From contig JAVHJL010000001.1 of the NCBI GenBank assembly GCA_036971715.1, positions 4,898,001-4,962,000 of the forward strand: a stretch of DNA of 64,000 bases. The letters run 5' to 3'. The notes below the pieces were generated by a model. It was not told the DNA's origin. It made no database searches and saw only the letters and a list, made by a program, of their open reading frames with translations. The stretch is from Arthrobotrys musiformis (taxonomy: Eukaryota > Ascomycota > Orbiliomycetes > Orbiliales > Orbiliaceae). Below, in pieces: positions 10,738 to 23,424 of this stretch (positions are counted from its first letter, which is position 1; every line of letters starts with the position of its first letter). A program made the position numbers and the translations under genes.

Positions 10738-13700
10738 ATGGACGACTCGTCCCAAAAACACCATCTGACCCTCGGCCAGCTCGTCACAACTCTCGCTAGT
10801 CTCGCTCTCCTCGCTCCGGCCGTCTCAACTTTCTTCATAGCTCCCAAAGTCCGAGGCGCCCTCGACAAACGGAAACGTGAGGGATCTATCCGACTCACTG
10901 ACTTGTATGAAGACGAAGATGGTGTCGTCACCGAAGAATCCGAAGGCCAGTATTCCGTGCGACTTCAAAAGTCGCTCGTGTTGCTCGCTGCCGCTGCCGG
11001 CACGGGATGTTCCTATGCGGCATCGTTGAGGAGCATGATGCACAATGATTTCAGCTTCATAATTGGCTGGTGGGTGTACACTGGTGCCTGGGTATGTTTT
11101 TTTACCTCTTTTTTAAATTTTAGCCATAGCAAAATAAAATAAAGCAAAATGGAAAACGATGGTAGATGGGCTAATATCGTGGTTATGATTGGTAGACGTT
11201 GATACTGTCACACTCGTTGTACTTCCAATTCGAACGGGACTACCTCAAAACCTTCTCATGTGCGACCCACCTGGCCGTAGCCGGCTTCGCCATGTTCATT
11301 GCTCGTGGCACCGAATTCCTCCTTTCTTTCACCGATCTACAAGTCTCCTTCAACACTGCAGATTGGTGGCTTTGGTCCAGTCAGCTTGTTGCCGCTACTA
11401 TCCTCACAATTGCCGCATCATGTGTTCCTCGCCGCCCAAGTGTCGAAAAGGATGGCAGAAAGGTCGACGACGCCACCGCCTCTTCCATATACTCCCTCAT
11501 GATGTTCGCATGGATGTCTGATCTTTTCACGAAAGGTTGGAAAACGGGACACCTCGACGAAAGCGATATGAAGCTCCTCCCCGCTACCCACCGCTCCAAG
11601 GACCTCTACGAAAGATTCAGGGCACTTACACAACGGAATAAACTCTGGTGGACCATTTTCAATGCTCACAAGAGCTATTTTTTTGTCCAATATGTCTACC
11701 AAACAATCATGTGTGCGACACAATTCCTGCCGCATTTCATGATGCTGCAGATCCTGAAGGCATTGGAAAAGAGTGTCAAGAAGCCCGGCAGCGGCACTGG
11801 CAACGCATGGGTTTGGGTCGTTGGAATGTTCGTGGGTATGATCCTTAATGCTACTTTTACGAATGCGCTTTACTGGATCAGTTTCGGCAAGATGAACCTC
11901 TTCATCAGGAATGAGCTTGCCTCGCTTATTTTCAACAAGACGATGAGGAAGAAGGACGTCAAAGGCGGGCAGAAGGCTGAGGAAAAGAAGGATGGAGAGG
12001 ATGCTGCTACCGAAAGCGGTGCCGAAACCGAAGATTCGACGGGCAAGGACAAGAAGAAGGACAAAGAAGAATCCGAAGAGGATTCTTTGAAGGGATTGCG
12101 ACAAGGCGTAGTCAATCTGATTGCTGTTGATACTGTCAGAGTCGCGGACTTTGGATGTTGGAGTTTTATCTTCTACGAAGCGGCTTTGAGCATCGGTATT
12201 GGATTTGCATTCCTGTGGCAGATTCTTGGGTGGCAGAGTATTTGCTCCGGATTGGTGCTCTACGTTGTTTTAACCCCCCTCAACCAATTTATTGCCAAGA
12301 TCTATTTGGAAGCTACCGACAAAGTTATGAAAGTCCGAGACCGAAAGTTGGCTGTTGTTTCCGAAGCACTCCAGGGAATTCGACAAATCAAGTTTGCCGC
12401 ATTGGAAGACCAATGGCAGAAGAGGATCGAAGACGTCAGAAAAGATGAGATGAATCAAGTCTGGAGAACTGTCATCGCGAACTCTTGGTTGATGGCTTGC
12501 TGGATCTTTGGCCCTATTTTCCTCGCTGCTATCTGTTTAGGTACCTATGCTGTTATCTACGGGTCTCTTTCGCCAGCCATCGCTTTCACTGCCCTCGCCG
12601 TATTCCAGGAGTTGGAGTTCGCGATGAGCGTTGTCCCTGAGTTGATCGGTGATATGATGGATGCTAAGGTTTCTGCGGAGCGTATTCAAAAGCATTTGGA
12701 CTCCGATGAAAAGGAGGATTACATCAAGGAATCCGCCAAGATCGCTTTCACTAACGCAACCATCGCGTGGGCCTCTGACGCGGAAGAAAAGGAAGAGGAT
12801 AAATTTGTTATCCGAGATATTAACGTCGACTTCCCCGTCGGCGAGCTGTCATTGATCACTGGAGCTACGGGAAGCGGAAAGAGTCTCATGCTCGCTGCTT
12901 TACTCGGAGAAGCCGATTTGTTGACCGGTTCTTTGGAAATGCCTAGACCTCTGCCCAAGGCGTTGAGGTACGATTCTAAGGCCAATGCCGACGGATGGGT
13001 TCTCACCGGATCCGCAGCTTATGTTTCGCAAATCCCATGGATTGAAAACGCGATAATCAAGGATAACATTCTTTTCGGTCTCCCATTCGATGAAAAACGA
13101 TATACTGAAGTCATCCGTGTCTGTTCGTTGAAGAAAGACATGGAGATGCTCGAAGACGGTGATATGACTGCTATCGGTGAACAAGGTATTAACCTCTCCG
13201 GAGGTCAAAAGTGGAGAATCTCGCTCGCCCGAGCCGTGTACTCACGTGCTGGAATACTGATCTTCGACGATATCTTCTCTGCTGTGGATGCTCACGTCGG
13301 TAAAGAAATCTTTAAGAACTGCTTGACTGGCGAGATCATGAAGGGCAGGACTAGGATATTGGTTACACATCACGTTCAGCTTTGCCTCCCCAAAACAGAA
13401 TATATCGTCGAATTGAAGGATGGTGCAGTTGAGAGGGCCGCATCAGTTACGGATCTTAAGAGAACCGGAAGTCTGACGAAGATTATTGAGCAGGAAGAGG
13501 AGGCACAGAAGGTTGATAAGGATACGAGTGAAGAATTGGCGATTGAGGTTATTGCTGAGAGCAGTGCTCAAGCCAATGGCAATGGAACTACTGTTACTGT
13601 GCAGACCGAAGCGAAGAAGAAGCCAAGGACCTTTGTCGAGAAGGAGGCTAGAGAAAAGGGTGCCATAAAGTTCTCGGTTTACAGAAAGTATATCGAGTCG

Positions 13701-15647
13701 AGCGGCGGCCTTCCATTCTGGACTCTCTGCATCGGATTCTTTGTGGTCTCTCAGGGTCTTAATCTCGGACGACAATGGTGGATGAAGCTCTGGACTGGAT
13801 CTGATGAGGCCGCTGCGGCTATGCACCTCCAGACGACCTCTTCATTCACCCACCATGTGTCTCAACAGTTTGCCGTCGTCATGACCGAGGAGAAGAGTCT
13901 GGTGTACTGGCTTGGTTTCTACGTTCTCATCTGCTTCTTCACCGGTCTGTTCGCAACATTGAAATACTTCATCGTCGCCCTGGGATCCTACCGCGCTAGT
14001 ATCAACCTCTTCAACAACATGACGCACACTGTCCTCCGTGCCCCGACACGGTGGTTCGATACCACACCCGTTGGTCGAATTCTCAACCGTTTCAGTGCAG
14101 ATTTCACTAAAATCGACTCCAATCTAGCCAACCACATCGCTTTCTTCGGGTACTCCGTCTTATCCCTCGTTGGTATCGTTATCGCGGCGGCGTTCATTAC
14201 ACCAATCATGTTGATCTGCGCTATCATACTTTTCGGAGTAGGATTGGCCCTTGCACTGTTCTATTTGAAGACAGCACGAGAGATCAAGAGAATCGAGAGT
14301 GTGAATAAGAGTCCGATTTTCGAGTTGTTTGGAAGTGTCTTGTTGGGCGTGGGCACTATTAGAGCTTTCGGGGAGAGTGAAGCCTATATTGATAAGATGG
14401 ACAAGAGGGTATTTCCCCCTTTGATATATATGGACTGTGGAGTTTGCTAATTGCTATTATAGATTGACACATACGCCCAAGCAACATACTATACTAATCT
14501 CGCCAACCGCTGGATGGGTATTAGAATGACCTACCTCGGCGCCGTATTTAGCACTTTAGTCGGTGGTTTGGTCGTTACTTTACCAGATATGGATGCCGCG
14601 CTCGCTGGTTTCGCCATGTCGTTCGCAATGGAGTATACCTTCGCCATGATCTGGGCTCTCCGCCGGTACGCCGATCTGGAACTTGACTTCAACGCTGCGG
14701 AGCGTGTGATTGAATACTCTGTCATCCAAACCGAAGACCAATCCGGTGCCACCCCACCTGCTGCATGGCCCCACGAAGGAAAGGTTGAAGTTAAAGATTT
14801 GGTCGTCGCCTATGCGGATGACCTTGACCCGGTCCTCAAGGGAATTAGCTTTGACGTCAAGCCCCGCGAGAGAGTCGGCGTTGTCGGTCGTACAGGTGCC
14901 GGAAAGAGTTCTCTAACGCTTGCCATCTTCCGCTTCCTCAGGGCGCGAGAAGGTAGCATCGTCATTGATGGATTGGATATTTCAAATATCTCGTTGAAGG
15001 AACTTAGAAGCAGATTGGCGATTATTCCACAGGACCCTGTATTGTTTTCGGGAACTATCAGGTCGAATTTGGACCCCTTCGACGAGCATTCGGATGAAGA
15101 GTGTAGGAATGCTCTCGAGAGGGTTAATCTCGTCAATACCTCCTCCGGTACCGCCACACCCACTGGAAACGCATCTGGAACAGCAACACCCGGCGCCGCA
15201 TCGACGACATCGACCGGTAACACCGCCAATAAAAACACAAATATTTTCTCCTCTCTCGACTCCAAAGTCTCAGAAGGTGGTCTGAACCTCAGCCAAGGCC
15301 AACGCCAACTTCTGTGTCTTGCAAGAGTTATCCTCACCGGTGCATCGATATTGGTTATGGACGAGGCGACGAGCAGTATTGACCACGAAACCGATGCGAA
15401 GATTCAAGAAGCCATTAGGGAGACAAATTATACCGTCATTACTATTGCACATCGGTTGAACACTATTATGGATTATGACCGCGTGCTTGTTTTGGAGGCG
15501 GGTAAGGTGGTGGAGTTTGGAAGCCCTAAGGAGCTGTTGGAGGTTGAGGGCGGTAAGGGGGTGTTTAGGAGTATGTGTGAGCAGACAGGGCAGATCGATG
15601 AATTCATAAAGATCGCCGGGGAGGCGTCTGAGACGAGACGGAGATAG
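10738..15647 (+). CDS. ABCC (MRP-type) full-length ABC transporter
   Basis: An ATP-driven exporter of organic anions or conjugates, probably vacuolar or plasma membrane. Exons 10738-11091, 11196-14408 and 14463-15647 keep phase and give 1583 residues, usual for ABCC. An N-terminal membrane domain precedes two TMD-NBD halves. NBD1 has Walker A GATGSGKSL (about residue 672), signature LSGGQ (about 783) and Walker B ILIFDDIFSAVD, with Asp where the catalytic Glu normally sits. NBD2 has GRTGAGKSS (about 1330), signature LSQGQ (about 1464) and canonical ILVMDEATSSID. This asymmetry is normal for ABCC. The first membrane domain carries a Lys/Glu-rich loop (about residues 369-414) like fungal Ybt1/bile-acid-permease relatives. 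NBD2 has a low-complexity Thr/Gly/Ala insertion of about 35 residues (near 1415-1448). Substrate cannot be read from sequence. Confidence 0.95.
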
Positions 15648-15932
15648 ATGGTGGGTTTAATCGCTATAAAATGTTGTTAACTAGTTTTGATTCTGCATTG
15701 CTGCATTTTGGAAGATAAAATTTAAAAGGAGGATTCATAAAAAGTTGGCGGGCTTTGTGTCTTTTTTCTTGTTCAGTGTACTTACTATTCATATACTAGT
15801 AGAATTTTTTGCTTGAAGAGTCTTAGTCTATTAATCCTCGATACCAAATTCCAACTATAAATATCAAACCCCAATTATTCATCGTTTATCAGACATAAAA
15901 TATAGTGTTTGTCATTGGTTTTTAATACAACC

Positions 15933-15955
15933 CCGGGTGGGCTGGGTACGAGACA
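15933..15955 (+). repeat. dispersed CTGGGTACGAGAC motif, long copy
   Basis: Twenty-one bases ending GGGTGGGCTGGGTACGAGA are identical to the reverse complement of 36059-36079. Shorter versions of the core occur at 90-103, 1967-1980, 19393-19406, 38896-38908, 39911-39920 and 40296-40308. Confidence 0.7.
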
Positions 15956-18535
15956 AGGTTTTTAACATATATAAAAGATATAGTTATCCGTCAAAATACA
16001 CCAGCATCGGTCCCGAATTCAAACCTGTCCATATAGCTACACTGCTGAGTAGAGTAAGAGAATATACTTCAGCTTATTGCAGTACGACGGCCAGAAGCTA
16101 AAGTTAGGAACCCGCCTGTATGGTTATCTTCCCCAAAACCAACTAGGTATACTCATGATGTGTTTGATTGTTGTCTCGTCGCTAGACTCCTCAACTTGGT
16201 TTGGTTGTTTTTGGTTTTATTAACTTCATAATATTATAATTTATCTTTATTATAGTTCTTGATTATTCAGTCTTGGACAAGGATCTAATTGTGTATCTGT
16301 GTGTACGTAGTGGGGGAGGGGCGGGCGATCCGAATAGATCAGAGAGAAGGAGAAATAGAGAAGTTCGAAGCAATAACAGCTTTCAAGCATGGGGTGGGCT
16401 CATATTCAAGCAGCCCGTACACATGCTTGTGTCGTAGAATCGGTGTTCTACTTCACAAAAACCTCCCGCCAACTTCGAATCTTAAGCAAGAAACTTATTG
16501 GAAGGAGTAGAGGAAGCCTTACACCCTTTAGAGTTTATGGAGGGCTCACCCGATCTTGGCTTATCCTTGGGAAAGCTCGAAAGAGACAGGTTAAGACAAA
16601 TCGATCCTACGATGCGTAAAGATCTCCCACCAAAGGCTCTTTGTCAGACTGGCCTTGAACAAAACCCCGGTCACAAGTGGGATTAATGGTGGAGGATAGT
16701 TTAAGATCAAAAGTAGTCTTTGGATTAATCCAGAGGAAGAACTAGGTTGGCCCGCTATACACACAATGTTGTGAACCTATATGTATGGCAAGAGTTGGTA
16801 GGGATGTGACAATAACTGTGCATGTGTATAGGCCCCCCAGGACTCTTGTTATAATTGTTCCAGATAGTGTGTGAGTGGGGTCGACAAAGCGAGCCACTAG
16901 AGAGAATAATAAAAGATACTCAGCAGTCTCTTCTCTTCTCAGAAATTGATATAAAGAGGATATAAGCGCTAGAAGCCTAGTAGTGGGAGTATGGCAAGAG
17001 AGCATCTATTACTTGTGGCACTATCCACCTTAAGTAGAAGCATTATACTGGGACGTATTTTATATGTTAGTAGTAAAGCGAGAGATGAAGGGATTGAAGA
17101 TGGAAGCTAACGCGGTTATCGTGCGATAAAAATATTCGCCCGGTCAACCCCTACGTCGGTACCGTATCTGGCTTGGTTTCGTGCTCCGACACTACAAAGG
17201 GAACAGATCTGGTCCGACTTTAGGCTGACTTTTATTACCCTCATAAAAATTATTTAGGATCACAATTACTTCCCGAAGTTCACTAAATCGAACGCAAATT
17301 TGATTTTAGACATGTATGATATGATATACGCCAAAAGCTAGCAAGCCATGCATGCCTCTGCAGCTCTTTCGCGGTATCCGGGAGTACTATCTTAAAAAGT
17401 GAAAGGCGAGAAGAAGAAAAATTCGACTTGACTGTTGTCTAGAGAGCTGAAGGCCGTAGCGGTAGATGGCTATCCCGGGGTCGGCCCTGGTTCGGTTGCA
17501 GCCTATTATGTAGATGACGAGAATCCAAGATTTGAGTTTTGTATCCTGGACAGTAAACAAGGCAACGGCCAGTAGCACGGCATATCGTGTAAAAGCATGT
17601 GAATGTGCATTAATAGGTGAAGGGCTAACATTTTATATTTCCTCAAATATTCGAGTGCCAACCCTAGTCAGCGCCAAGCAATTCGACATGGTTTTTTTTC
17701 TAGACTTCGGTGTGCTTTGAAGGCTCCTTCATAGCTACCTAAGGAAGTAGGTACCTAGGTATTTAGGAGGGCTTTATTATGGCAGCACTTTTCTAGCGAG
17801 AGGCGACCAATAGACACGAGGGCTCCCCCAACTAGACCGACTGCACCGCCACTTTGTTGGTGGCTGCCATATACTGGGTTGCATTCTAGAACCACGAGGT
17901 TCAAAACTTAGTGTTTAGCATTGCTTACCCTCGAATCCAGGCGTCCATAACTACCTTAGGCTCGGATGATAAAGCTACTTTATACGTGGAGAAAAAGTAG
18001 TGTCTTAGATGTTCCAGCGAATATTCGAATAAGTCGTCGAGACCTGGCAAAGTCTCTACAAAACCCGGGCCGGATCGAAATTCCTGGCGCTTGGTGACGT
18101 ATTGAACAAACCACACGCCAACCTTTTCAAATTCCTTTCAGCCGCCTTGTCCCCAGACCCGCCAGCGGCATTACGTTAGGAGATCTGGATGAAAGTATTT
18201 CTAAGTTATGAAAAGCGGAGCATATTGTATCCTATTAAACAATACTGAAAGTGGAAGAATTTAAATAGCATACAATAAATAATAAAATTTTGAACACAAT
18301 TTGTTTAGAAAAATGTTAATACAATTTATCTTTGGCATTGTTATTCTTAATGTCAACGCCTAGCCTGGACCAGCTTAGTTAGCTAGTGGCCTATAACTAC
18401 CTAATCAACAAGATACTTCTCTAACGATAAATACCCCACACTACACTATATATATAGTATACCTAACTCAAGTACATGCAAAACAATCTGTAAAATAATA
18501 AACTCTGTGGGAAACATATATCACCCCTCCGCCGA

Positions 18536-18555
18536 GCGCCTGGATTCGAGGCTAA
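18536..18555 (+). repeat. dispersed motif GCGCCTGGATT..GGCTA, copy 2
   Basis: GCGCCTGGATTCGAGGCTAA, matching the copies at 7841 and 36209 with one or two changes. Confidence 0.5.
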
Positions 18556-18652
18556 TATCACCCCCTAGATTTACAGTTATACGAAGCGTAGCGCCTAGGG
18601 TCGTAGAATTTTTTATTCTAAGATGACGATTTGTACATGTGTGTATCCCGAT

Positions 18653-19159
18653 TTACCATGATTCGCACCCGAACGGATCTCCAGCAGGAGGGGTGCAGGG
18701 GTCGACGCAAAAAGTATTGGCGACCAGTGTCAAAGCCCCGTTGTAATTAGATGTTAACGCCTGGAGCGCAGTCAATGCGCCAGGGGCAGTTGTAAGGCTT
18801 GCTTCGTAATCAACAATGAAGAAATACATGTTGATGGGGTTTCCAGAAGTATCTTTGAGCTGATGGCACCTGCCACAGCCGGTGCCACAATCGCCCATAA
18901 ATCCGCCGGCAAGCCACACCCCCGGTTTCAGAACGTTATTATAGAACTCCTTGCCAGTCTGGTAGCCGGAAAATTTTCCAGGGACCTGCGTGCATGCGCC
19001 GTAGGAAATTTGAAACGGAACTGTTGGATTCTTTTGGTATTTGAGACTTGTTCTGATTCCTGTGATGGCCCGAGGCTCCAAAGGGTTTGGAGCGGCGAAC
19101 GCCATATACGGAGCAGATAAGAGGAGGAGGACAGCATATGTTATAATGTAGGAAAACAT
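18653..19159 (-). CDS. small secreted Cys-rich protein, DPBB-like (cerato-platanin/expansin-like)
   Basis: The open frame runs to 19300, but ATG 19159 starts a textbook signal peptide (MFSYIITYAVLLLLSAPYMA, cleavage near AFA), so I use that start: 168 residues. The mature part has seven cysteines and the segment CGRCHQLKDTSGNPINMYFF followed by IVD and then an APGALTALQAL helix. CGxC, strand, Ile-x-Asp and helix in this order is the pattern of double-psi beta-barrel proteins (cerato-platanin, barwin, expansin). The exact subfamily is not resolved. The gene at 21786 is a clear paralogue. A TATA element lies about 130 bp upstream. Small, secreted and Cys-rich, it is a candidate wall-acting or effector-like protein; this is inference. 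Confidence 0.75.
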   Translation of the reverse strand: MFSYIITYAVLLLLSAPYMAFAAPNPLEPRAITGIRTSLKYQKNPTVPFQISYGACTQVPGKFSGYQTGKEFYNNVLKPGVWLAGGFMGDCGTGCGRCHQLKDTSGNPINMYFFIVDYEASLTTAPGALTALQALTSNYNGALTLVANTFCVDPCTPPAGDPFGCESW

Positions 19160-19287
19160 TTTGCTGAGATGTAAATAGTATATATGGTTGTAAAGATAAG
19201 TAGATATTTCAGCTTGAGGCAGGGCCGGAGAGTGATGGTAATTGATGTAAGAAGAAAGCTTTCCTGTCTTAAGGTGGGCTGGCCAGC

Positions 19288-19297
19288 TATATATATA
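19288..19297 (-). promoter_or_regulatory. TATA element of the 18653-19159 gene
   Basis: TATATATATA about 130 bp upstream of ATG 19159, at a similar distance to the TATA element of the divergent paralogue. Confidence 0.4.
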
Positions 19298-21630
19298 CAA
19301 TCATCGAGTATTCTGCAGGCGCATGAGGATTAGAAGACTCTCGTGTGTAAATTTATTGGGTCCGCACTCGTGGTCAGCTGGCATCTAGGACTTGTCTCGT
19401 AACCAGAGCTGGCCGAAGTTTAGGACCTAGATTACGCTAGTTCCGTAAATTCAAAATACATGACCTTCGGTACCCGCATTGTACGAAAATAACCCAAATC
19501 CCCCAACCTGCCCACCAGGTTGGTCGTTTATGCTTCTTTAAAAAAATAAATAAAGAAAAATACAGGGGGCCCAGAGCTCTTTGGAAAGTCCCTTAAAAAA
19601 CGGAAAGGACGTGGAAGGGAGGACAAGCCAGTGTTTACAGCAAAAGTTTCTAAGGAAATACGGAGTAATACACGCCACCGATGTTTCGAGCTTAATACCA
19701 GGTATCTCTACCTATCAAATCGTAAGAAAATCCTCATAATGCCCTCGCTAGCACTTCTTCCAGCCGGGGGTCCCCTTAAACTTCTCATCAGCCAAACTTG
19801 GAATATACTATAGACCGCCCCAAGCGGCAGTGGCATTGCGGGCCGGGCACCTAAACTATGAACTAGCTCCGGACGAAAACTAGCTTTGTGGTAGCTGCCT
19901 GCTAAGCCCCTCTTGATTCACGCCACGTCTCCTACGATATATACTGCTACATGCAGACAAAGAAATAAGGCCCACGTTCTTCGTATTCAACTTGTGTATT
20001 GTGAAGCAAGACCATTATCTTGGACCAAACTGGGGAGAAGGCAAAAATAGAATGTTACAGTCTCGCTGGGTATAAATATTGCAGCGTGTTGCAGTTGTTA
20101 TACTCCCATCATACTCGGACTATTCCGAACGCATAACAGGGATTTTCAACAAAATGTGTTTATAACTAGTCTGGAGAGCGCAGCTTGGAGAGTATTTGCA
20201 TATATGCAGCACCTTATGATCTGATACTGTTGCTTGAATACATGTGCGCTTTAACCGGATTGCGGATCCTGGCGCCTCGCATTGTTTAGTTACCCTCTTG
20301 GCTCAGATGGGGCGGAATAACGATCATGTGATTGATGTTGCATGAATTCCTGGCGCCGGCACGATCCACTATATTGCATATAATATGACTTACCGAACTT
20401 GTTCAAGGCTATAGTAGGAGCTCTGGGTAATATCAGGACTAACGTTCGGTAACATGATTGATACACTTTTCAATATTAGACCCCGCTGTTCGACTTGCAG
20501 ACAATATAGAATTTACGGTAACCAGGCGACGCGGGTGCTGTTTTATGCAAGAGTTCGTTGTGCCGATATGCTGGTGAGACACGAGCCCGCCCGGGTCGGC
20601 ACAGGCCCCCTGAATTAGTTTAGCCGATGTAGCGAGACAACGCCAACGTTAGCAGTCCATATTTCACCGGACAATAAATGCGCATGCCTAGTGGGGCACA
20701 ACTACTAGCGAATAATATCTATTCTACTGCGTACATGTTGAAAGCAGTATACGGTAAAATCTAAAACTCTTGTCATGCACCTAGGTAGATTCTACATCTA
20801 CTGGGTATACGCGGTACCAGTGACGCCCCACAAAACCTAAGAGTTATAATTGGTTCTAGTATTACGCTAAGTTTAAAATGATAAAACGGAGGTGATGTTT
20901 ATAGTTGGCTTATAGCGGGGTGCTACCACCACTGTCTGGATCTAGATATCGGTAGAGCCCAATAAAGAGTTCTTTGGTACAGCTATGTATATAGGAAGAT
21001 GGTGATACATACCCTATGATGTGAAAGCTGAATAAATAGAGTGCGACTAGTGGTCACTAATATTTTGTTTTAGTTTGATCGAACTTCATGATTAGGCAGT
21101 ATATTAGAGCTAGTAGTTAGCTGTAGCGGTACGCTAAATAACATACAAACCCCACCAGCAAGTTTGTTTTTCACTCAATGCCAACGAGCGAAATAAAACT
21201 CATGCCGAGAAAGGCGAGGACAAATTTCTGATGCTATCTCGTAAACCAAATGCTACTATCATGTGTTCGCAGTAGCTTCTCATGCACAATTGTACAAGAG
21301 CTCTGAGATTCTTTAAAGATATGTTTCTATGCACAGCCTACTAGCTACTAGCTACCTAGGTACTTAGACAGCGAATATTTTATTTCGCCGATAGGCCCCG
21401 GTCGCGCCGGCGTTGTTGTGGGTCAATTGATCTACGAAACAAGCCATCACAGTACCTTTAGACTAGACCCGTGGTGGAAATTTCGACATGGGGGTGCATC
21501 AATGTAGCTGCGGGAAACCGAAATGAGTAACCAAGCAAAAGAGTAAGTTAGCATACTACCGCACCCTGCAATTAACAATAAACCGGTCACTGGTGACCAC
21601 CCATCTCCAAAATCCCGTCAACAGTCTGCC

Positions 21631-21638
21631 TATATATA
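21631..21638 (+). promoter_or_regulatory. TATA element of the 21786-22256 gene
   Basis: TATATATA within a GC-richer context (CTGCCTATATATAGGGAGCC), about 148 bp upstream of ATG 21786. The context fits a core promoter better than background TA runs do. Confidence 0.5.
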
Positions 21639-21785
21639 GGGAGCCGGAGTGCTGTTAGAGTCAAAATGCATCTATATACCAATTATCCTATCCTCAGATA
21701 CATATACCACATAACTAGCACTAGTCTAGGTACCTCAGTATCAAGCCTGACGGTATAAATTTAAACCTACCATCCACTCAACGAA

Positions 21786-22256
21786 ATGCTCCTCCAAGTA
21801 CTTGTTACCTATTTTGTCTTTCTTGTGCTTCCTTGCACGGTCTCCTCTGCGGTTTTTGGGGTGACAACCCATGCAAAATTTGGAAAAAACCCGAGCCCAA
21901 GCTATCATATCCCATATAGCGCGTGCTCAAAGTTAGCTGAAGACCCACTTGCTCCCCAAACTGGTAATGCCATCTACGCCAACTTGAAGTCTAACGTTTG
22001 GCTCGCTGCGGGGAACGTGGAGCACATATCCGAGAATACGACTTGCGGCCAATGCTTTCAGGCCAGGAACGCCTTCGGGCGCCTCGATGCCTGGTTTTAT
22101 ATCGTCGATCGCAGCTGCTCCCCCTTGGAAACGGCGCCGGGCGCACTTACTAGACTTACGACCTTATCCGCGAGCACTGATTATTATGCGTGGAAGGGGC
22201 TCATATCTGTTTCATTAGACAACTGTTTCGATATGACAGTGTGTCTCGGCCCTTAA
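21786..22256 (+). CDS. small secreted Cys-rich protein, paralogue of 18653-19159
   Basis: A 156-residue single-exon protein with a signal peptide (MLLQVLVTYFVFLVLPCTVS, cleavage near SSA). It aligns along its length with the product at 18653-19159: GVTTHAKFGKNPSPSYHIPY with GIRTSLKYQKNPTVPFQISY, then ACSK with ACTQ, SNVWLAAG with PGVWLAGG, CGQCFQ with CGRCHQ, FYIVD with FFIVD, and APGALTRLTTL with APGALTALQAL. The CGxC, IVD and helix order suggests the same double-psi beta-barrel fold. It has six mature cysteines against seven. The proteins are well diverged, so the duplication is old. Role unknown; secreted and wall-active or effector-like by analogy. Confidence 0.75.
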   Translation: MLLQVLVTYFVFLVLPCTVSSAVFGVTTHAKFGKNPSPSYHIPYSACSKLAEDPLAPQTGNAIYANLKSNVWLAAGNVEHISENTTCGQCFQARNAFGRLDAWFYIVDRSCSPLETAPGALTRLTTLSASTDYYAWKGLISVSLDNCFDMTVCLGP

Positions 22257-23424
22257 GTATGATGCTCAAAACCTCTGGTCCAAGCTTTCTGCGATGCAAG
22301 ACATACATATATGGGAGATACGGGCTCAGGGCATACATGCGTTTAGGCAGGTGTTTATTCTGAGAGACACGGGGCTCGCGCACTAAATAGGCAATACAAG
22401 CTATTAATTGGATATCAATCAGTTGGAGGTTGCCTTATCTACTATCTAGTTGTGTTCTTTTATTATCCCCCAATGTGGCCTATTGTTCCTTTTGTTGCAA
22501 TATCAATTCAAGCTGGAGTTTTAGAGTTAGGACTTTAAGATTAAAAACACTAAATTAATATATGCTACTATATTATAACATAATGTTGGTAATAATTTAA
22601 GTTATAAATTAAGAAGACGTTAGCATTTATCTACTATTTATTATTAGAAAATAATATAGTATGCTATCGTGGAGCAGATAGTTCGTAACCGATCTGCTCC
22701 AAACCATAGAACAAAGCAGTTTTAAAAAAAACAAAAAAAAAGAACTAAAGTTTGTTGTTTCTGATAAAGCAATTGAAAAGTCGCCCGACTGTAAATCGGG
22801 ATCAGCGTTACTAACAGCATTCTAACGTGACCTTAACTTATTATAATATTCAAAATAAAAATAACGAGACCTCAACGAGGTTCTGCTGCAGTGCGGCATA
22901 TTATTATTTGACGGCCTTTCTTGAAGGTCCCATGGAACCTAAGCGCCTAGACCATATATGCATAGCTACTCGCGCCTAGATAGGTACTGTGCTAGAAGAA
23001 GGGTGCTATGTGTTTTTGAATACCATTGTACTACGCATTATGGTCACAATACCGTGTCGCTAACGTATCAATAACCCCCTTTCCTGGCACGGTATGTATA
23101 ACATTTAAATTTCGTACTCATACTGTTACGTGTATGCACTCGCGTGCGCACAGTCCTCGTCCCTTTGTTCTATGATGCAACCAGACCAAATGCGACATAG
23201 CTTTGCATGCAGCTGTAGCCGTTAAAAGTGAGAGCCCCCGAGAACTATTTAACTTAATACCTTTTGTTCGTGTTATTTTATGGGTCTTGCGCCGCACTTG
23301 ACTGCCGATGTACCCAGGTAAGTACGTAGGTAGTCATAGAGATAGTAGTAGTCTTGGGGCTAGTAGTACAGCTAGCAGCAGTAGTATTAATATGTTAACA
23401 GTAGCGGAAGTAGCGACGGTAAAT
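22257..23424. other. very AT-rich intergenic region
   Basis: About 1.2 kb, with an AT-richest core at 22500-22740 and poly(A) runs near 22724-22741. A tRNA-Tyr-like anticodon hairpin lies near 22783-22800 but no other tRNA arms are present. Short trinucleotide-like TAG/AGC runs occur at 23343-23410. Confidence 0.5.

Larger units (their letters stand above)
15648..18652. other. 3-kb gene-poor AT-rich region
   Basis: No gene is supported. A cluster of 60-76-codon plus-strand frames at 16289-16686 has no family resemblance. GGGTGGGCTGGGTACGAGA (15935-15953) is shared with 36059-36079 in inverted orientation. CTCGAATCCAGGCG at 17931-17943 is an inverted partial copy of another dispersed motif. 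Such repeat debris suggests decayed mobile elements. Confidence 0.5.
19160..21785. other. 2.6-kb region between divergent paralogues
   Basis: Shared upstream region of the two secreted paralogues at 18653-19159 and 21786-22256. No gene is supported; short frames are random. TGTCTCGTAACCAG at 19393-19406 is a degenerate copy of a dispersed motif. The spacer should contain both promoters. Confidence 0.5.

Noticed and set aside
16289..16686. overlapping 62-76-codon plus-strand frames
   Set aside because: They could be exons, but no phase-consistent splice model or family similarity was found.
22783..22800. tRNA-Tyr-like anticodon hairpin (CCCGACTGTAAATCGGG)
   Set aside because: The stem and GTA anticodon loop look right, but there is no TTCRA T-loop and no matching acceptor stem at the expected distances.
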